A stretch of DNA of 7,570 bases from an uncultured bacterium. Lineage in GTDB: Bacteria > Cyanobacteriota > Vampirovibrionia > Gastranaerophilales > Gastranaerophilaceae. Both the position numbers and the translations under genes were made by a program. The stretch lies in NCBI GenBank assembly GCA_947365485.1, contig CANAXK010000083.1:1-7570 (forward strand), written 5' to 3'. Shown here in pieces: positions 1-5,774 of the stretch (within the stretch, counting starts at the first letter, position 1; every line of letters starts with the position of its first letter). The notes under the pieces were generated by a model. It did no database searches. It saw only the letters and a program-made list of their open reading frames with translations, and had not been told where the DNA came from.

Positions 1-2
1 AA

Positions 3-122
3 CACACAGTCGGAAGATACGATTATAAAAAAAGGCTTCCATTATTTTCCGTAATTAAAACAGACACACACAAGGTCTTTTCAATATTATTTATTAGGAT
101 CAGAATAAGGAGACACAAATAA
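3..122 (+). CDS. C-terminal end of an upstream surface-glycan gene (partial)
   Basis: One frame is open from the window edge to a TAA at 120-122 and encodes about 39 residues. The predicted end, HKVFSILFIRIRIRRHK, is a basic and hydrophobic tail of the kind I associate with the ends of glycosyltransferases and other polysaccharide-locus proteins; a related tail closes the pyruvyl transferase at 2398. The stop overlaps the next start as TAATG, and the AAGGAG ribosome binding site for the next gene lies inside this frame, so translational coupling is likely. The catalytic part lies outside the window, so no enzyme class can be given. Confidence is moderate because the segment is short and rests on frame, overlap and tail resemblance. 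Confidence 0.5.
   Translation, partial: HTVGRYDYKKRLPLFSVIKTDTHKVFSILFIRIRIRRHK
107..112 (+). promoter_or_regulatory. Ribosome binding site AAGGAG for the FrhB-like gene
   Basis: AAGGAG is followed by a nine-base spacer and then the ATG at 122. The site lies inside the last codons of the preceding partial gene, which fits coupled translation and decides the start at 122. Confidence 0.75.
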
Positions 123-793
123 TGCCAATAACAATCTGTACAAAAGAATGCAGTGGATGCGGAGCCTGCTTCAGTATTTGCCCGAAAAATGCAATTACAC
201 TGATTCCCAATGTGGAAGGCTTTTTATTTCCGGTTGTGGATTCTGAAAAATGTATAAATTGTAATCTTTGTGCTAAAGTTTGCCCTGTGAATAATATAGA
301 CACTTCAAACTCTAAAACTCCAGAAGCTTTTGCAGTACAAGCGAATGACGAAATAAGGCTGAAAAGCTCCTCGGGAGGTGTTTTTACAGTTTTAGCTTCA
401 TATATATTTAAACAAGGTGGTTATGTATGCGGCGCAGCGTTTGATGACTCCGGTAAAATTTGTCATCAGGTTATTTACCAAGAAAACGATTTGAGACTTT
501 TGCAGGGCTCTAAGTACGTGCAAAGTGCTATTGGAAACACTTATAAAGAAGTTAAAAACTTGCTGTGCTCTGGTAAATTGGTATTGTTTACCGGCACCCC
601 ATGTCAGGTTGCCGGGCTGAAATCCTTTTTAGGCAAAAACTACGATAACCTAATAACTGCTGATTTGATTTGTCATGGGGTTCCTTCTCCCAAAGTTTTT
701 CAAAAATATATTGCGGAGTTAGTCCCGCAGATGAAATTTTTGAGAAGACTGTTTTCAGAGACAAATATCTTGGAGGCTGGGAAAATCAAGTAA
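122..793 (+). CDS. Coenzyme F420 hydrogenase/dehydrogenase beta-subunit-like iron-sulfur protein, N-terminal fragment
   Basis: The first 54 residues hold two [4Fe-4S] cysteine sets: C10-x2-C13-x2-C16-x3-C20-P and C44-x2-C47-x2-C50-x3-C54-P. An FrhB/FdhB-type domain follows, with KSSSGG at 81-86, GTPCQVAGL at 158-166 and LICHGVPSP at 182-190. Family members in polysaccharide clusters often neighbour pyruvyl transferases; they are presumed redox proteins, but their substrate there is not settled and F420 itself need not be involved. Family similarity ends near residue 200 (YIAEL). The last 20 or so residues, up to the stop at 793, look like out-of-frame translation caused by a lost base around 722-741. 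The start is well supported by AAGGAG at 107-112 and by overlap with the preceding stop. Confidence 0.85.
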   Translation: MPITICTKECSGCGACFSICPKNAITLIPNVEGFLFPVVDSEKCINCNLCAKVCPVNNIDTSNSKTPEAFAVQANDEIRLKSSSGGVFTVLASYIFKQGGYVCGAAFDDSGKICHQVIYQENDLRLLQGSKYVQSAIGNTYKEVKNLLCSGKLVLFTGTPCQVAGLKSFLGKNYDNLITADLICHGVPSPKVFQKYIAELVPQMKFLRRLFSETNILEAGKIK

Positions 794-1074
794 TTACAAC
801 ACATACTTCTAATCAAGTAGTATCTTGTTCAACAACTCAAGACGATTTTATGCGAGCCTTTTTAGGAAACATTTCGTTGCGTGAAAGTTGCACTAATTGC
901 CCGTTTCAATCTATTCCAATGCAGGGAGATTTTACGCTTGGTGATTTTTGGGGGATTGATAATTACAGTCCCCAATTAAATGATGGAAAAGGTACTTCGC
1001 TTCTATTAATTAGCAATCAGAAAGGTAAGCAAATTATTAAAAATATCGAATCAGAGTTTAAAAATTTTTGTTAA
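670..1074 (+). CDS. FrhB-like protein, C-terminal domain fragment in the shifted frame
   Basis: The open frame from 670 encodes real family sequence only from about residue 22 onward; the first 20 residues overlap the previous fragment in another frame, have no ribosome binding site and are not credible. From there it carries FRDK (29-32), a DDFMRAFLGN segment, the CTNC cysteine pair (codons at 889-891 and 898-900) and GDFWGI (940-957), all typical of the FrhB/FdhB C-terminal domain. It ends at TAA 1072-1074, just after an A/T homopolymer. Moving to the frame used after 1070 continues the expected C-terminus without a stop. I therefore treat this as the middle of the larger fusion, not as a separate gene. 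Confidence 0.6.
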   Translation: MSWGSFSQSFSKIYCGVSPADEIFEKTVFRDKYLGGWENQVITTHTSNQVVSCSTTQDDFMRAFLGNISLRESCTNCPFQSIPMQGDFTLGDFWGIDNYSPQLNDGKGTSLLLISNQKGKQIIKNIESEFKNFC

Positions 1075-1195
1075 CCTGCCTTTAAGGGAGGCACTTTCAA
1101 GCAATCCTCATCTTACTAATTTTGGACTTTTTAAAAATGCAAACAGAAAATTATTTTTTGAACTTTTAGATAAGAAGACTTTAAAAGAGTGTAAT

Positions 1196-2398
1196 TTGAT
1201 ATGCATTGATGATATCTGTGATTATCTTATTATTAATTTCTGGTGGGGATTAAATTATGGAGCTAATCTTACGGCTTATGCAATTCAGGAATTAATAAAA
1301 TCTTTTGGATATACTACTAAATTATTAAATGCAGGAGAAACAGAACGAGAAGAGTATCAAAATTCTTTTGCTCAAAGATTTGCAGATAAATTTCTTGACA
1401 TTACCAAACCTCATTCGTTAAACAGCGCGCACAATATATGCAAAAACATAAGAGGGGTAATTGTCGGCTCTGATCAAGTGTTCAATATAGGGACTTGGAA
1501 TAATATTGACCATTTAAACAAAAACTTAGCAAATTTTGCAGATGTAAAGAACCAAAAAATAGCATTATCTGTAAGTTTTGGGGTGGATAAAAATTGTTTC
1601 GCAGCAAACCTTAGGAAAAAAACCGGCACAATCATGAAAAACTCATTAAGCAGTTTTGATTACCTGTCATGTAGAGAGGTATCCGGAGTCGAAATTTTTA
1701 AAGAGATTTTTAATGTTAATGGAGAAATGATACTTGATCCTGTGTTTTTGATTGACCCTAAAAAGTATGACAAAATTATGGATAGCTCACAGATTTGTGC
1801 TGATTCAAAAGTTGCAAGTTATGTATTAGATACCAACAACGATTATGAAGCAGCTTATAAATATCTAGAGCATAAATACAAAGAACAAATAATTAAGCTT
1901 AAAAATGTCGAAATTGCTGATTGGCTGAAGGTAATCAAAGATTGCAAATACTTGATAACAGACTCTTTTCATGGCGTTTGTTTTGCTCTAATATTCCATA
2001 AGCCTTTTATATGCGTGAAAAATCTTAACAGAGGAGGAGCCAGATTTGATACTCTAATTGAGTTATTCAATATTAAGTCTAATTTTATTTCTTCAATTCG
2101 GGAAATATATACTTATACAATTCCCCAAACTCCTGATTATGATTTTGTGGAGCAGGTTGTAGTGACTCAAAAGGCAAGATGTTTATCTATTCTAACTAAC
2201 GTCTTATCAAGAAATTGTTCAGAAGATATTCAGAAAAGAAAAAAGCTTGCAGCTAAGATGTACTTCAAGAATAAAAAAATAAAAATAAGAAATAATTCTT
2301 TTATTGAAGATATATTCTCAGTAAAAAACGAGTACAAAAAAGATGTAAAGAGAAAAGTTGTAACAGTTTTAGGTGTACGGACATCTTTTAAGGTTTAA
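1196..2398 (+). CDS. Polysaccharide pyruvyl transferase domain
   Basis: This domain belongs to the family that moves pyruvate from phosphoenolpyruvate onto a sugar of a surface glycan as a ketal. Counting from 1196, the N-terminal WWGLNYGANLTAYAIQEL is at 16-33, GSDQVFN at 91-97, the SCREVSGVEIFKE segment at 158-170, the LDP strand at 180-182 and TDSFHGVCFALIF at 255-267. NRGGARFDTLIEL (278-290) is also typical. The length of about 400 residues fits the family. The start at 1196 is a TTG with no ribosome binding site, and the frame stays open upstream to 1070, so this is most likely the second half of the fusion with the FrhB-like module. The C-terminus, KRKVVTVLGVRTSFKV, resembles the tail of the gene ending at 122. 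A terminator follows directly at 2401. Confidence 0.88.
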   Translation: MICIDDICDYLIINFWWGLNYGANLTAYAIQELIKSFGYTTKLLNAGETEREEYQNSFAQRFADKFLDITKPHSLNSAHNICKNIRGVIVGSDQVFNIGTWNNIDHLNKNLANFADVKNQKIALSVSFGVDKNCFAANLRKKTGTIMKNSLSSFDYLSCREVSGVEIFKEIFNVNGEMILDPVFLIDPKKYDKIMDSSQICADSKVASYVLDTNNDYEAAYKYLEHKYKEQIIKLKNVEIADWLKVIKDCKYLITDSFHGVCFALIFHKPFICVKNLNRGGARFDTLIELFNIKSNFISSIREIYTYTIPQTPDYDFVEQVVVTQKARCLSILTNVLSRNCSEDIQKRKKLAAKMYFKNKKIKIRNNSFIEDIFSVKNEYKKDVKRKVVTVLGVRTSFKV

Positions 2399-2400
2399 AC

Positions 2401-2430
2401 AAAAAGCGGAGGCTAAAGCCTCCGCTTTTT
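2401..2430. terminator. Bidirectional intrinsic terminator between convergent genes
   Basis: A perfect 13 bp stem (AAAAAGCGGAGGC, 2401-2413, with its complement at 2418-2430) encloses a TAAA loop. The GC-rich core is flanked by an A run on the left and a T run on the right, so each strand gives a hairpin followed by uridines. It sits 2 bases after the stop at 2398 and 7 bases before the end of the dehydratase gene on the other strand, and so serves both. Confidence 0.93.
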
Positions 2431-2437
2431 TCTATAT

Positions 2438-3484
2438 CTACACCATCGCCAACGCTTTTGCTTCCCTGTATCTTTCAATATCTCTTTCCATCATCATCTT
2501 GCACAAGCCTTCGTACGAAACTTTGCGCTTCCATCCAAGTACTCTCTCTGCCTTTGATGGATCGCCGATTAGAAGCTCAACCTCTGCCGGACGGAAAAAT
2601 TCTGGGTTAACTTTTACGATTGTTTTACCTGTTTTTCTGTCAATACCAACTTCATCAACGCCTTCGCCCTGCCATTCAATCTCAAATCCTGCAACTTTCC
2701 CGGCTTCTTCTACAAAATCTCGGATTGGATGTGTTTCACCAGTTGAAAGAACATAAGTGTCTGGTTTTTCCTGCTGAAGCATTAACCACATACCCTCAAC
2801 ATAATCGCCTGCAAAGCCCCAGTCTCTTTTTGCATTAAGATTACCAAGCTCAAGAGGCGCTTCTGTTAAACCTAAATGAAGCTGGGCAAGGTGGTCTGTG
2901 ATTTTTCTTGTCACAAACTCTTTTCCCCTCATAGGGGATTCGTGGTTGAACAAAATTCCTGAGCAGCCGAAAATTCCAAAGCTTTCTCTGTAGTTTACTG
3001 TCATCCAGTGCGCCATGACCTTTGCGCACCCGTATGGTGAGCGTGGATAAAGCGGAGTTGTTTCTCTTTGCGGAACTTCCTGCACTTTTCCGAACATTTC
3101 GCTTGTAGATGCCTGATAGAATTTTGTATTTGGAGAAAATTCTCTTATTGCTTCAAGAATGTAAAGCACGCCCATGCCATCTGCCTGTGCTGTGTAAATC
3201 GGCTCTTCCCATGAAGCCTTAACAAAACTCTGCGCAGCAAGGTTGTAGAACTCATCCGGCTGGTACTGTTTTAAAAGTCTGCAAATATTTGAAAACTCCA
3301 ATAACTCAAAATCGCGAAGTTCTATTTTCTCAAAGATTCCATGCTCTTTCAGCTTTGAAAAAGTATCTGTTGCACCTCTGCGGTACAAACCAATTACCCT
3401 GTAACCTTTTTCCAATAAGAATTTTGCAAGATATCCGCCGTCCTGCCCTGTTATCCCTGTAATCATCGCAGTTTTTTGTGTCAT
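2438..3484 (-). CDS. gmd: GDP-mannose 4,6-dehydratase
   Basis: This cytosolic enzyme converts GDP-mannose to GDP-4-keto-6-deoxymannose using bound NADP, the shared precursor of GDP-fucose, GDP-rhamnose and related donors. It is an extended short-chain dehydrogenase of 348 residues, the usual family length. The nucleotide-binding loop GITGQDGGYL is at 10-19. The catalytic set is visible as STSE at 126-129 (T127, E129) and Y151-x3-K155 in SPYGCAK. ILFNHESPMRG (177-187) and KRDWGFAGDYVEGMW (219-233) are characteristic of this enzyme. The start has AGGAG six bases ahead. It is second in a minus-strand pair after the GT32-type gene. No GDP-fucose synthase or other GDP-4-keto-6-deoxymannose reductase is in the window, so the final donor is unknown. 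It is visibly richer in GC than its neighbours. Confidence 0.96.
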   Translation of the reverse strand: MTQKTAMITGITGQDGGYLAKFLLEKGYRVIGLYRRGATDTFSKLKEHGIFEKIELRDFELLEFSNICRLLKQYQPDEFYNLAAQSFVKASWEEPIYTAQADGMGVLYILEAIREFSPNTKFYQASTSEMFGKVQEVPQRETTPLYPRSPYGCAKVMAHWMTVNYRESFGIFGCSGILFNHESPMRGKEFVTRKITDHLAQLHLGLTEAPLELGNLNAKRDWGFAGDYVEGMWLMLQQEKPDTYVLSTGETHPIRDFVEEAGKVAGFEIEWQGEGVDEVGIDRKTGKTIVKVNPEFFRPAEVELLIGDPSKAERVLGWKRKVSYEGLCKMMMERDIERYREAKALAMV

Positions 3485-3490
3485 AATTTT

Positions 3491-3495
3491 CTCCT
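3491..3495 (-). promoter_or_regulatory. Ribosome binding site AGGAG for gmd, overlapping the preceding stop
   Basis: On the minus strand AGGAG lies six bases before the ATG at 3484-3482 and overlaps the TAG stop (3496-3494) of the upstream glycosyltransferase. This points to one mRNA for both genes and probably to coupled translation. Confidence 0.8.
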
Positions 3496-4414
3496 ATTTT
3501 AGACTCGTTTCTATTTGATTTCTTAATTTGTGCCTCAATTTTTTATTCAAAATAAAAAATGTAAATATTTTTGCAATCCTGTCTGCTTCACGGTACATAA
3601 ACCTCCTCAAAGGATTTTTGTAACGATAAGACTCTAAAACCTTAAGCTTGCGCATTGCACCCCACCATGAAGACTGGTTCCAGTGAATTGCCGCAGTATT
3701 TTCTGTGAAAGCCTTTTCGCCAAAAGCACTCCAGCTCGGACAAAAATAATCCTCCGGATAAATTGTAACCCCGGATTTTTCATCCACAAAAGGCTCCTGA
3801 TTGATGTAGAGCTCGTAATCATCCATCAGCTTGCACTCAACATCGGACCTGTATTGCTGACTTATTCTATCTTCTAGTCCTGAAGCGTAATTTATTTTGC
3901 TAAAGCCAATTTCTTCTTTTAGCACTTTTTTAAGCACTATCGGGTCAATCAGATAATCAATTCCGAAGATTTCACCCGAGTTATATATATCAAGCATTTT
4001 CTTAAAAATCGGATGACCCTTTATCCCGCCCAGAAAAGCTGATTCCGGAATATTTTCGCCACAAAAGATGTCACCTTCAATACTGCAAAAGAAATCTTTG
4101 TCCAGAAATTCATCCAGATTTTTCACCAGCTGAATATCCGTATCCAAATATATTCCGCCGTAATGATACAGAGCGTAGTGTCTAATATAATCGGCAATTA
4201 GCGCCCAAAGCTTCATTTCATATGCTTTTCTAACAAATTTTGAGTCTTTCAGTATTTGCTGAAATTCTTCCATACCACAATGCCAGAGCTTGATTTCGTA
4301 ATCCGGACAGAATTTCAGCCATGAAGCATAGCACATTTTGAACTGTGAAGAGTGCCCTCGCTCCCAGATATTAATATCGTCGAAAAAATAATGAATAATT
4401 TTGTTGTTTTTCAT
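3494..4414 (-). CDS. GT32-type glycosyltransferase with DxD sugar-binding motif
   Basis: The protein has 306 residues and begins with KIIHYFFDD, matching the IPKIIH-type start of bacterial capsule transferases related to the yeast OCH1 family (Gly_transf_sug). Further family signs are the AD-x2-R segment around 74-78 and YGGIYLDTDIQL at 85-96, with DTD at 91-93 as the metal and nucleotide-sugar site. The C-terminal half has AAIHWNQSSW at 241-250, resembling the H-x-W-x-x-S segment of the family. It is likely cytosolic or attached to the inner membrane face; donor and acceptor are unknown. The C-terminal stretch FILNKKLRHKLRNQI (287-301) is basic and recurs as a pattern in two other proteins here. 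It lies 9 bases upstream of gmd as the first gene of that operon. I see no good Shine-Dalgarno ahead of this ATG, but the family-like N-terminus supports the start. Confidence 0.9.
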   Translation of the reverse strand: MKNNKIIHYFFDDINIWERGHSSQFKMCYASWLKFCPDYEIKLWHCGMEEFQQILKDSKFVRKAYEMKLWALIADYIRHYALYHYGGIYLDTDIQLVKNLDEFLDKDFFCSIEGDIFCGENIPESAFLGGIKGHPIFKKMLDIYNSGEIFGIDYLIDPIVLKKVLKEEIGFSKINYASGLEDRISQQYRSDVECKLMDDYELYINQEPFVDEKSGVTIYPEDYFCPSWSAFGEKAFTENTAAIHWNQSSWWGAMRKLKVLESYRYKNPLRRFMYREADRIAKIFTFFILNKKLRHKLRNQIETSLK

Positions 4415-4446
4415 AGAATCTGTAAGTTTTAAGCGCCTGTTTTGCT

Positions 4447-4476
4447 TTTACAACACAATATGCATTGTGTTGTAAA
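4447..4476 (-). repeat. Palindromic site 1, upstream of the GT32-gmd operon
   Basis: Perfect 13 bp arms, TTTACAACACAAT (4447-4459) and ATTGTGTTGTAAA (4464-4476), surround the four bases ATGC. Only the centre is asymmetric, so it sets the orientation. The reverse complement has centre GCAT and matches site 2 at 26 consecutive bases. On the minus-strand transcript it could also form a hairpin in the leader. Confidence 0.9.
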
Positions 4477-4480
4477 GGGG

Positions 4481-4498
4481 TTAAATCCCTTGATTTAA
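4481..4498. repeat. Small inverted repeat TTAAATC / GATTTAA
   Basis: Perfect 7 bp arms (4481-4487 and 4492-4498) surround CCTT, four bases inside palindromic site 1. It is AT-rich and short; it may be part of a regulator site or chance. Confidence 0.4.
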
Positions 4499-4519
4499 TA
4501 TTATCATAAATAAGCTCCA

Positions 4520-4546
4520 ATTCTACTTTTTATTAAAAAATGTTAA
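4520..4546 (-). promoter_or_regulatory. Candidate promoter for the GT32-gmd operon
   Basis: On the minus strand TTAACA (4546-4541, five of six to TTGACA) is followed after 15 bases by TAGAAT (4525-4520, five of six to TATAAT). The spacer is two bases short of optimal. A second possible -10, TATGAT (4509-4504), lacks a good -35. Transcription would then cross palindromic site 1 before the start codon at 4414. Confidence 0.35.
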
Positions 4547-4572
4547 AAAATACCCCCCCAATGGCCTATAAA
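4543..4572 (+). promoter_or_regulatory. Candidate promoter for the GT-B operon with C7 in its spacer
   Basis: TTAAAA (4543-4548, four of six) and TATAAA (4567-4572, five of six) are separated by 18 bases that include the C7 run 4553-4559. Transcription from about 4580 would cross palindromic site 2 and enter the gene at 4644. The match is moderate and the region is AT-rich, so chance is possible. Confidence 0.35.
4553..4559 (+). repeat. Poly-C tract (C7) in the divergent control region
   Basis: Seven cytosines stand out in a region that is otherwise mostly A and T. If the promoter at 4543-4572 is real, the run lies between its -35 and -10 boxes, where length changes by strand slippage would alter spacing. 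Confidence 0.8.
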
Positions 4573-4589
4573 AATTTAAAAGGTGTCGA

Positions 4590-4617
4590 ATACAACACAA
4601 TGCATATTGTGTTGTAT
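4590..4617 (+). repeat. Palindromic site 2, upstream of the GT-B operon
   Basis: Perfect 12 bp arms, ATACAACACAAT (4590-4601) and ATTGTGTTGTAT (4606-4617), surround GCAT. Apart from the outermost bases it is the reverse complement of site 1. It ends 26 bases before the ATG at 4644 and would form a strong leader hairpin if transcribed. Confidence 0.9.
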
Positions 4618-4643
4618 AAAACGCCTATATAGGAAACAACTTA

Positions 4644-5774
4644 ATGACTAAAATTTTTTCAATAGAAAAGGAATTAAAACATATAAAAATTTGTTTTTTC
4701 GGAATCAAACTAAGGATTCCTCATCCTATTGATAAACAGTTTATCAGAGAATTCTCGCAGCATAAAGTTGCGGAGAAAACAATTTTGCTTGTTGAAATGA
4801 ACAATTGCCACAAAGAAACATTACCCGGGTATTACAAATATCTGAAAGATTTAGGATACAATGTTGAAATTCTTATGAGTGGCAGCTCTGAAAATGTCTT
4901 TTGTCGTGTTAATGACAATGTAAAAATCTGGGAGTTGCGAGAAAGAGACCTCGAGAAGCTTATTCAGAAAGATTATTTCAAGAAATACGAAAGACTGATT
5001 TTCAACTCTAAAATTCTTTACAAGCGGGAGGACATCGACTTGCAAGAATACCTGCCACGACTTAAATCGGGGCGAAAAGAGAATATTTATGTTCAACACC
5101 ATATTGATAAATTGAATGATAAAGAAAATTGTATCATCTTAGCAAATCCTGCAAAAGAGATATTTCTGAATAAGTTTGTTGTTAATCCTCATTATTTTGG
5201 TGAGGTTAAATATCCACCCAAAAATGACGAAACAAATTTTATAACAATTGGTGAACTTGATGCAAAACGCCGTAACTGCGGTTTGCTTATTGATGCCGTC
5301 CATAAGCTTGTTGAGATGGGTGAAAATAACTTTAAAATTACAGTAATTGGACGCGGGAGCTTAGACGGAATACCTGAAAACATAAAACCTTATTTCGATA
5401 TCAAAGGCAGGTTGGATTTTTCAAGTATGTATGATGAGCTTGAGAAATCTGATTATTTTCTGCCTCTGTTAGACCCTGAAAATCCGGCGCATGACAGGTA
5501 TATAAAATTTGGGACAAGTGGCAGTTTTCAGCTGATTTATGGTTTTTTGAAGCCGTGCATTATTAACAAAAAGTTTGCTGATGTTTATGGATTCGATAAT
5601 AGAAATAGTTTGGTGTATGAAGAAAATGCGGATTTGTATGAGAGTATGGCTAAAGCAGTAAAGCTTGACGCTAAAGAATATTCTAGAATACTGCAAAACT
5701 TAAAAGAAATGAGAGAAAATATAGAATCTAATTCTGTTACTGATATGAAAGAGGTTTTACATGGTAAAAACTGA
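4644..5774 (+). CDS. GT-B glycosyltransferase (GT4/family 1-like)
   Basis: A 376-residue protein with the two-domain GT-B layout. The C-terminal domain is recognisable: FITIGELDAKRRNCGLLIDAV (199-219) matches the R-x2-x-x-K-G-x2-L-L-I-x-A opening of GT4 enzymes, ITVIGRGSL (232-240) is the following strand and loop, and KFGTSGSFQLIYGFLKPCI (288-306) corresponds to the donor-binding region. Donor and acceptor cannot be told. The N-terminus carries LKHIKICFFGIKLRIPH (11-27), a basic, hydrophobic piece like the C-terminal tails of two other proteins here but at the other end of the chain. AGGA at 4631-4634 with a nine-base spacer supports the start, and it lies within a CCTATATAGG palindrome (4624-4633). 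It overlaps the FkbM gene by 14 bases and is first in the operon. Confidence 0.82.
   Translation: MTKIFSIEKELKHIKICFFGIKLRIPHPIDKQFIREFSQHKVAEKTILLVEMNNCHKETLPGYYKYLKDLGYNVEILMSGSSENVFCRVNDNVKIWELRERDLEKLIQKDYFKKYERLIFNSKILYKREDIDLQEYLPRLKSGRKENIYVQHHIDKLNDKENCIILANPAKEIFLNKFVVNPHYFGEVKYPPKNDETNFITIGELDAKRRNCGLLIDAVHKLVEMGENNFKITVIGRGSLDGIPENIKPYFDIKGRLDFSSMYDELEKSDYFLPLLDPENPAHDRYIKFGTSGSFQLIYGFLKPCIINKKFADVYGFDNRNSLVYEENADLYESMAKAVKLDAKEYSRILQNLKEMRENIESNSVTDMKEVLHGKN

Larger units (their letters stand above)
122..2398 (+). pseudogene. FrhB-like / polysaccharide pyruvyl transferase fusion gene, broken by two frameshifts
   Basis: I read 122-2398 as one gene for about 758 residues: ferredoxin-like clusters, an FrhB-type domain, then a pyruvyl transferase domain. 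The N-terminal part (from 122) and the transferase part (to 2398) lie in the same frame, while the middle part, with FRDK, CTNC and GDFWGI, lies one frame over and stops at 1074. One missing base near 722-741 and one extra base near 1065-1069 restore a single frame. After the second repair, codons from 1070 to the transferase have no stop and read as a normal FrhB-family C-terminus (NLPLREALSSNPHL). No ATG or ribosome binding site precedes the transferase domain. Both breaks can be placed in the same string, AAATTTTTG (734-742 and 1062-1070), so a sequencing homopolymer error is as likely as a real double mutation. Confidence 0.65.
4447..4617. promoter_or_regulatory. Divergent control region bounded by inverted palindromes (paired operators or invertible promoter)
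   Basis: The 229-base gap 4415-4643 separates the gmd operon (minus) from the GT-B operon (plus). Two near-identical palindromes, 4447-4476 and 4590-4617, lie in opposite orientation and enclose 113 bases. These hold promoter-like sequence on both strands, a 7 bp hairpin (TTAAATC 4481-4487 with GATTTAA 4492-4498) and a C7 run. Read in the direction of its own gene, each operon meets the same palindrome 27-36 bases before its start codon. Such an arrangement fits two sites for one dimeric regulator, or recombination sites around a promoter that can flip. No regulator or recombinase gene is in the window. I found no convincing small gene in the gap. Confidence 0.6.

Noticed and set aside
734..1074. 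Programmed ribosomal frameshifting producing the full fusion protein
   Set aside because: Neither site is a standard slippery heptamer in the right phase, there is no upstream stimulatory Shine-Dalgarno of the prfB type, and two opposite programmed shifts in one gene would be extraordinary. Indels explain it better.
1084..1091. Strong Shine-Dalgarno-like AAGGGAGG that might start the pyruvyl transferase
   Set aside because: No ATG, GTG or TTG lies 5-12 bases downstream in the transferase frame. The bases encode LRE of the FrhB-like C-terminus in the restored frame.
1077..1093. Hairpin TGCCT / AGGCA just after the stop at 1074 as a terminator
   Set aside because: The stem is only 5 bp with a 7-base loop and no T run follows; coding sequence continues through it in the restored frame.
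2373..2756. Plus-strand open frame antisense to gmd
   Set aside because: It runs across the terminator and opposite a well-supported enzyme, has no ribosome binding site and resembles no protein I recognise.
4454..4471. NrdR-like box in palindromic site 1 (ACAC...GTGT)
   Set aside because: NrdR boxes come as close tandem pairs ahead of ribonucleotide reductase genes; here the two sites are 142 bp apart, inverted, and next to glycan genes.
4447..4617. Small non-autonomous transposable element with terminal inverted repeats
   Set aside because: No convincing target duplication flanks the repeats, each end is itself a palindrome, and the position fits divergent promoter control. Not excluded without other genomic copies.
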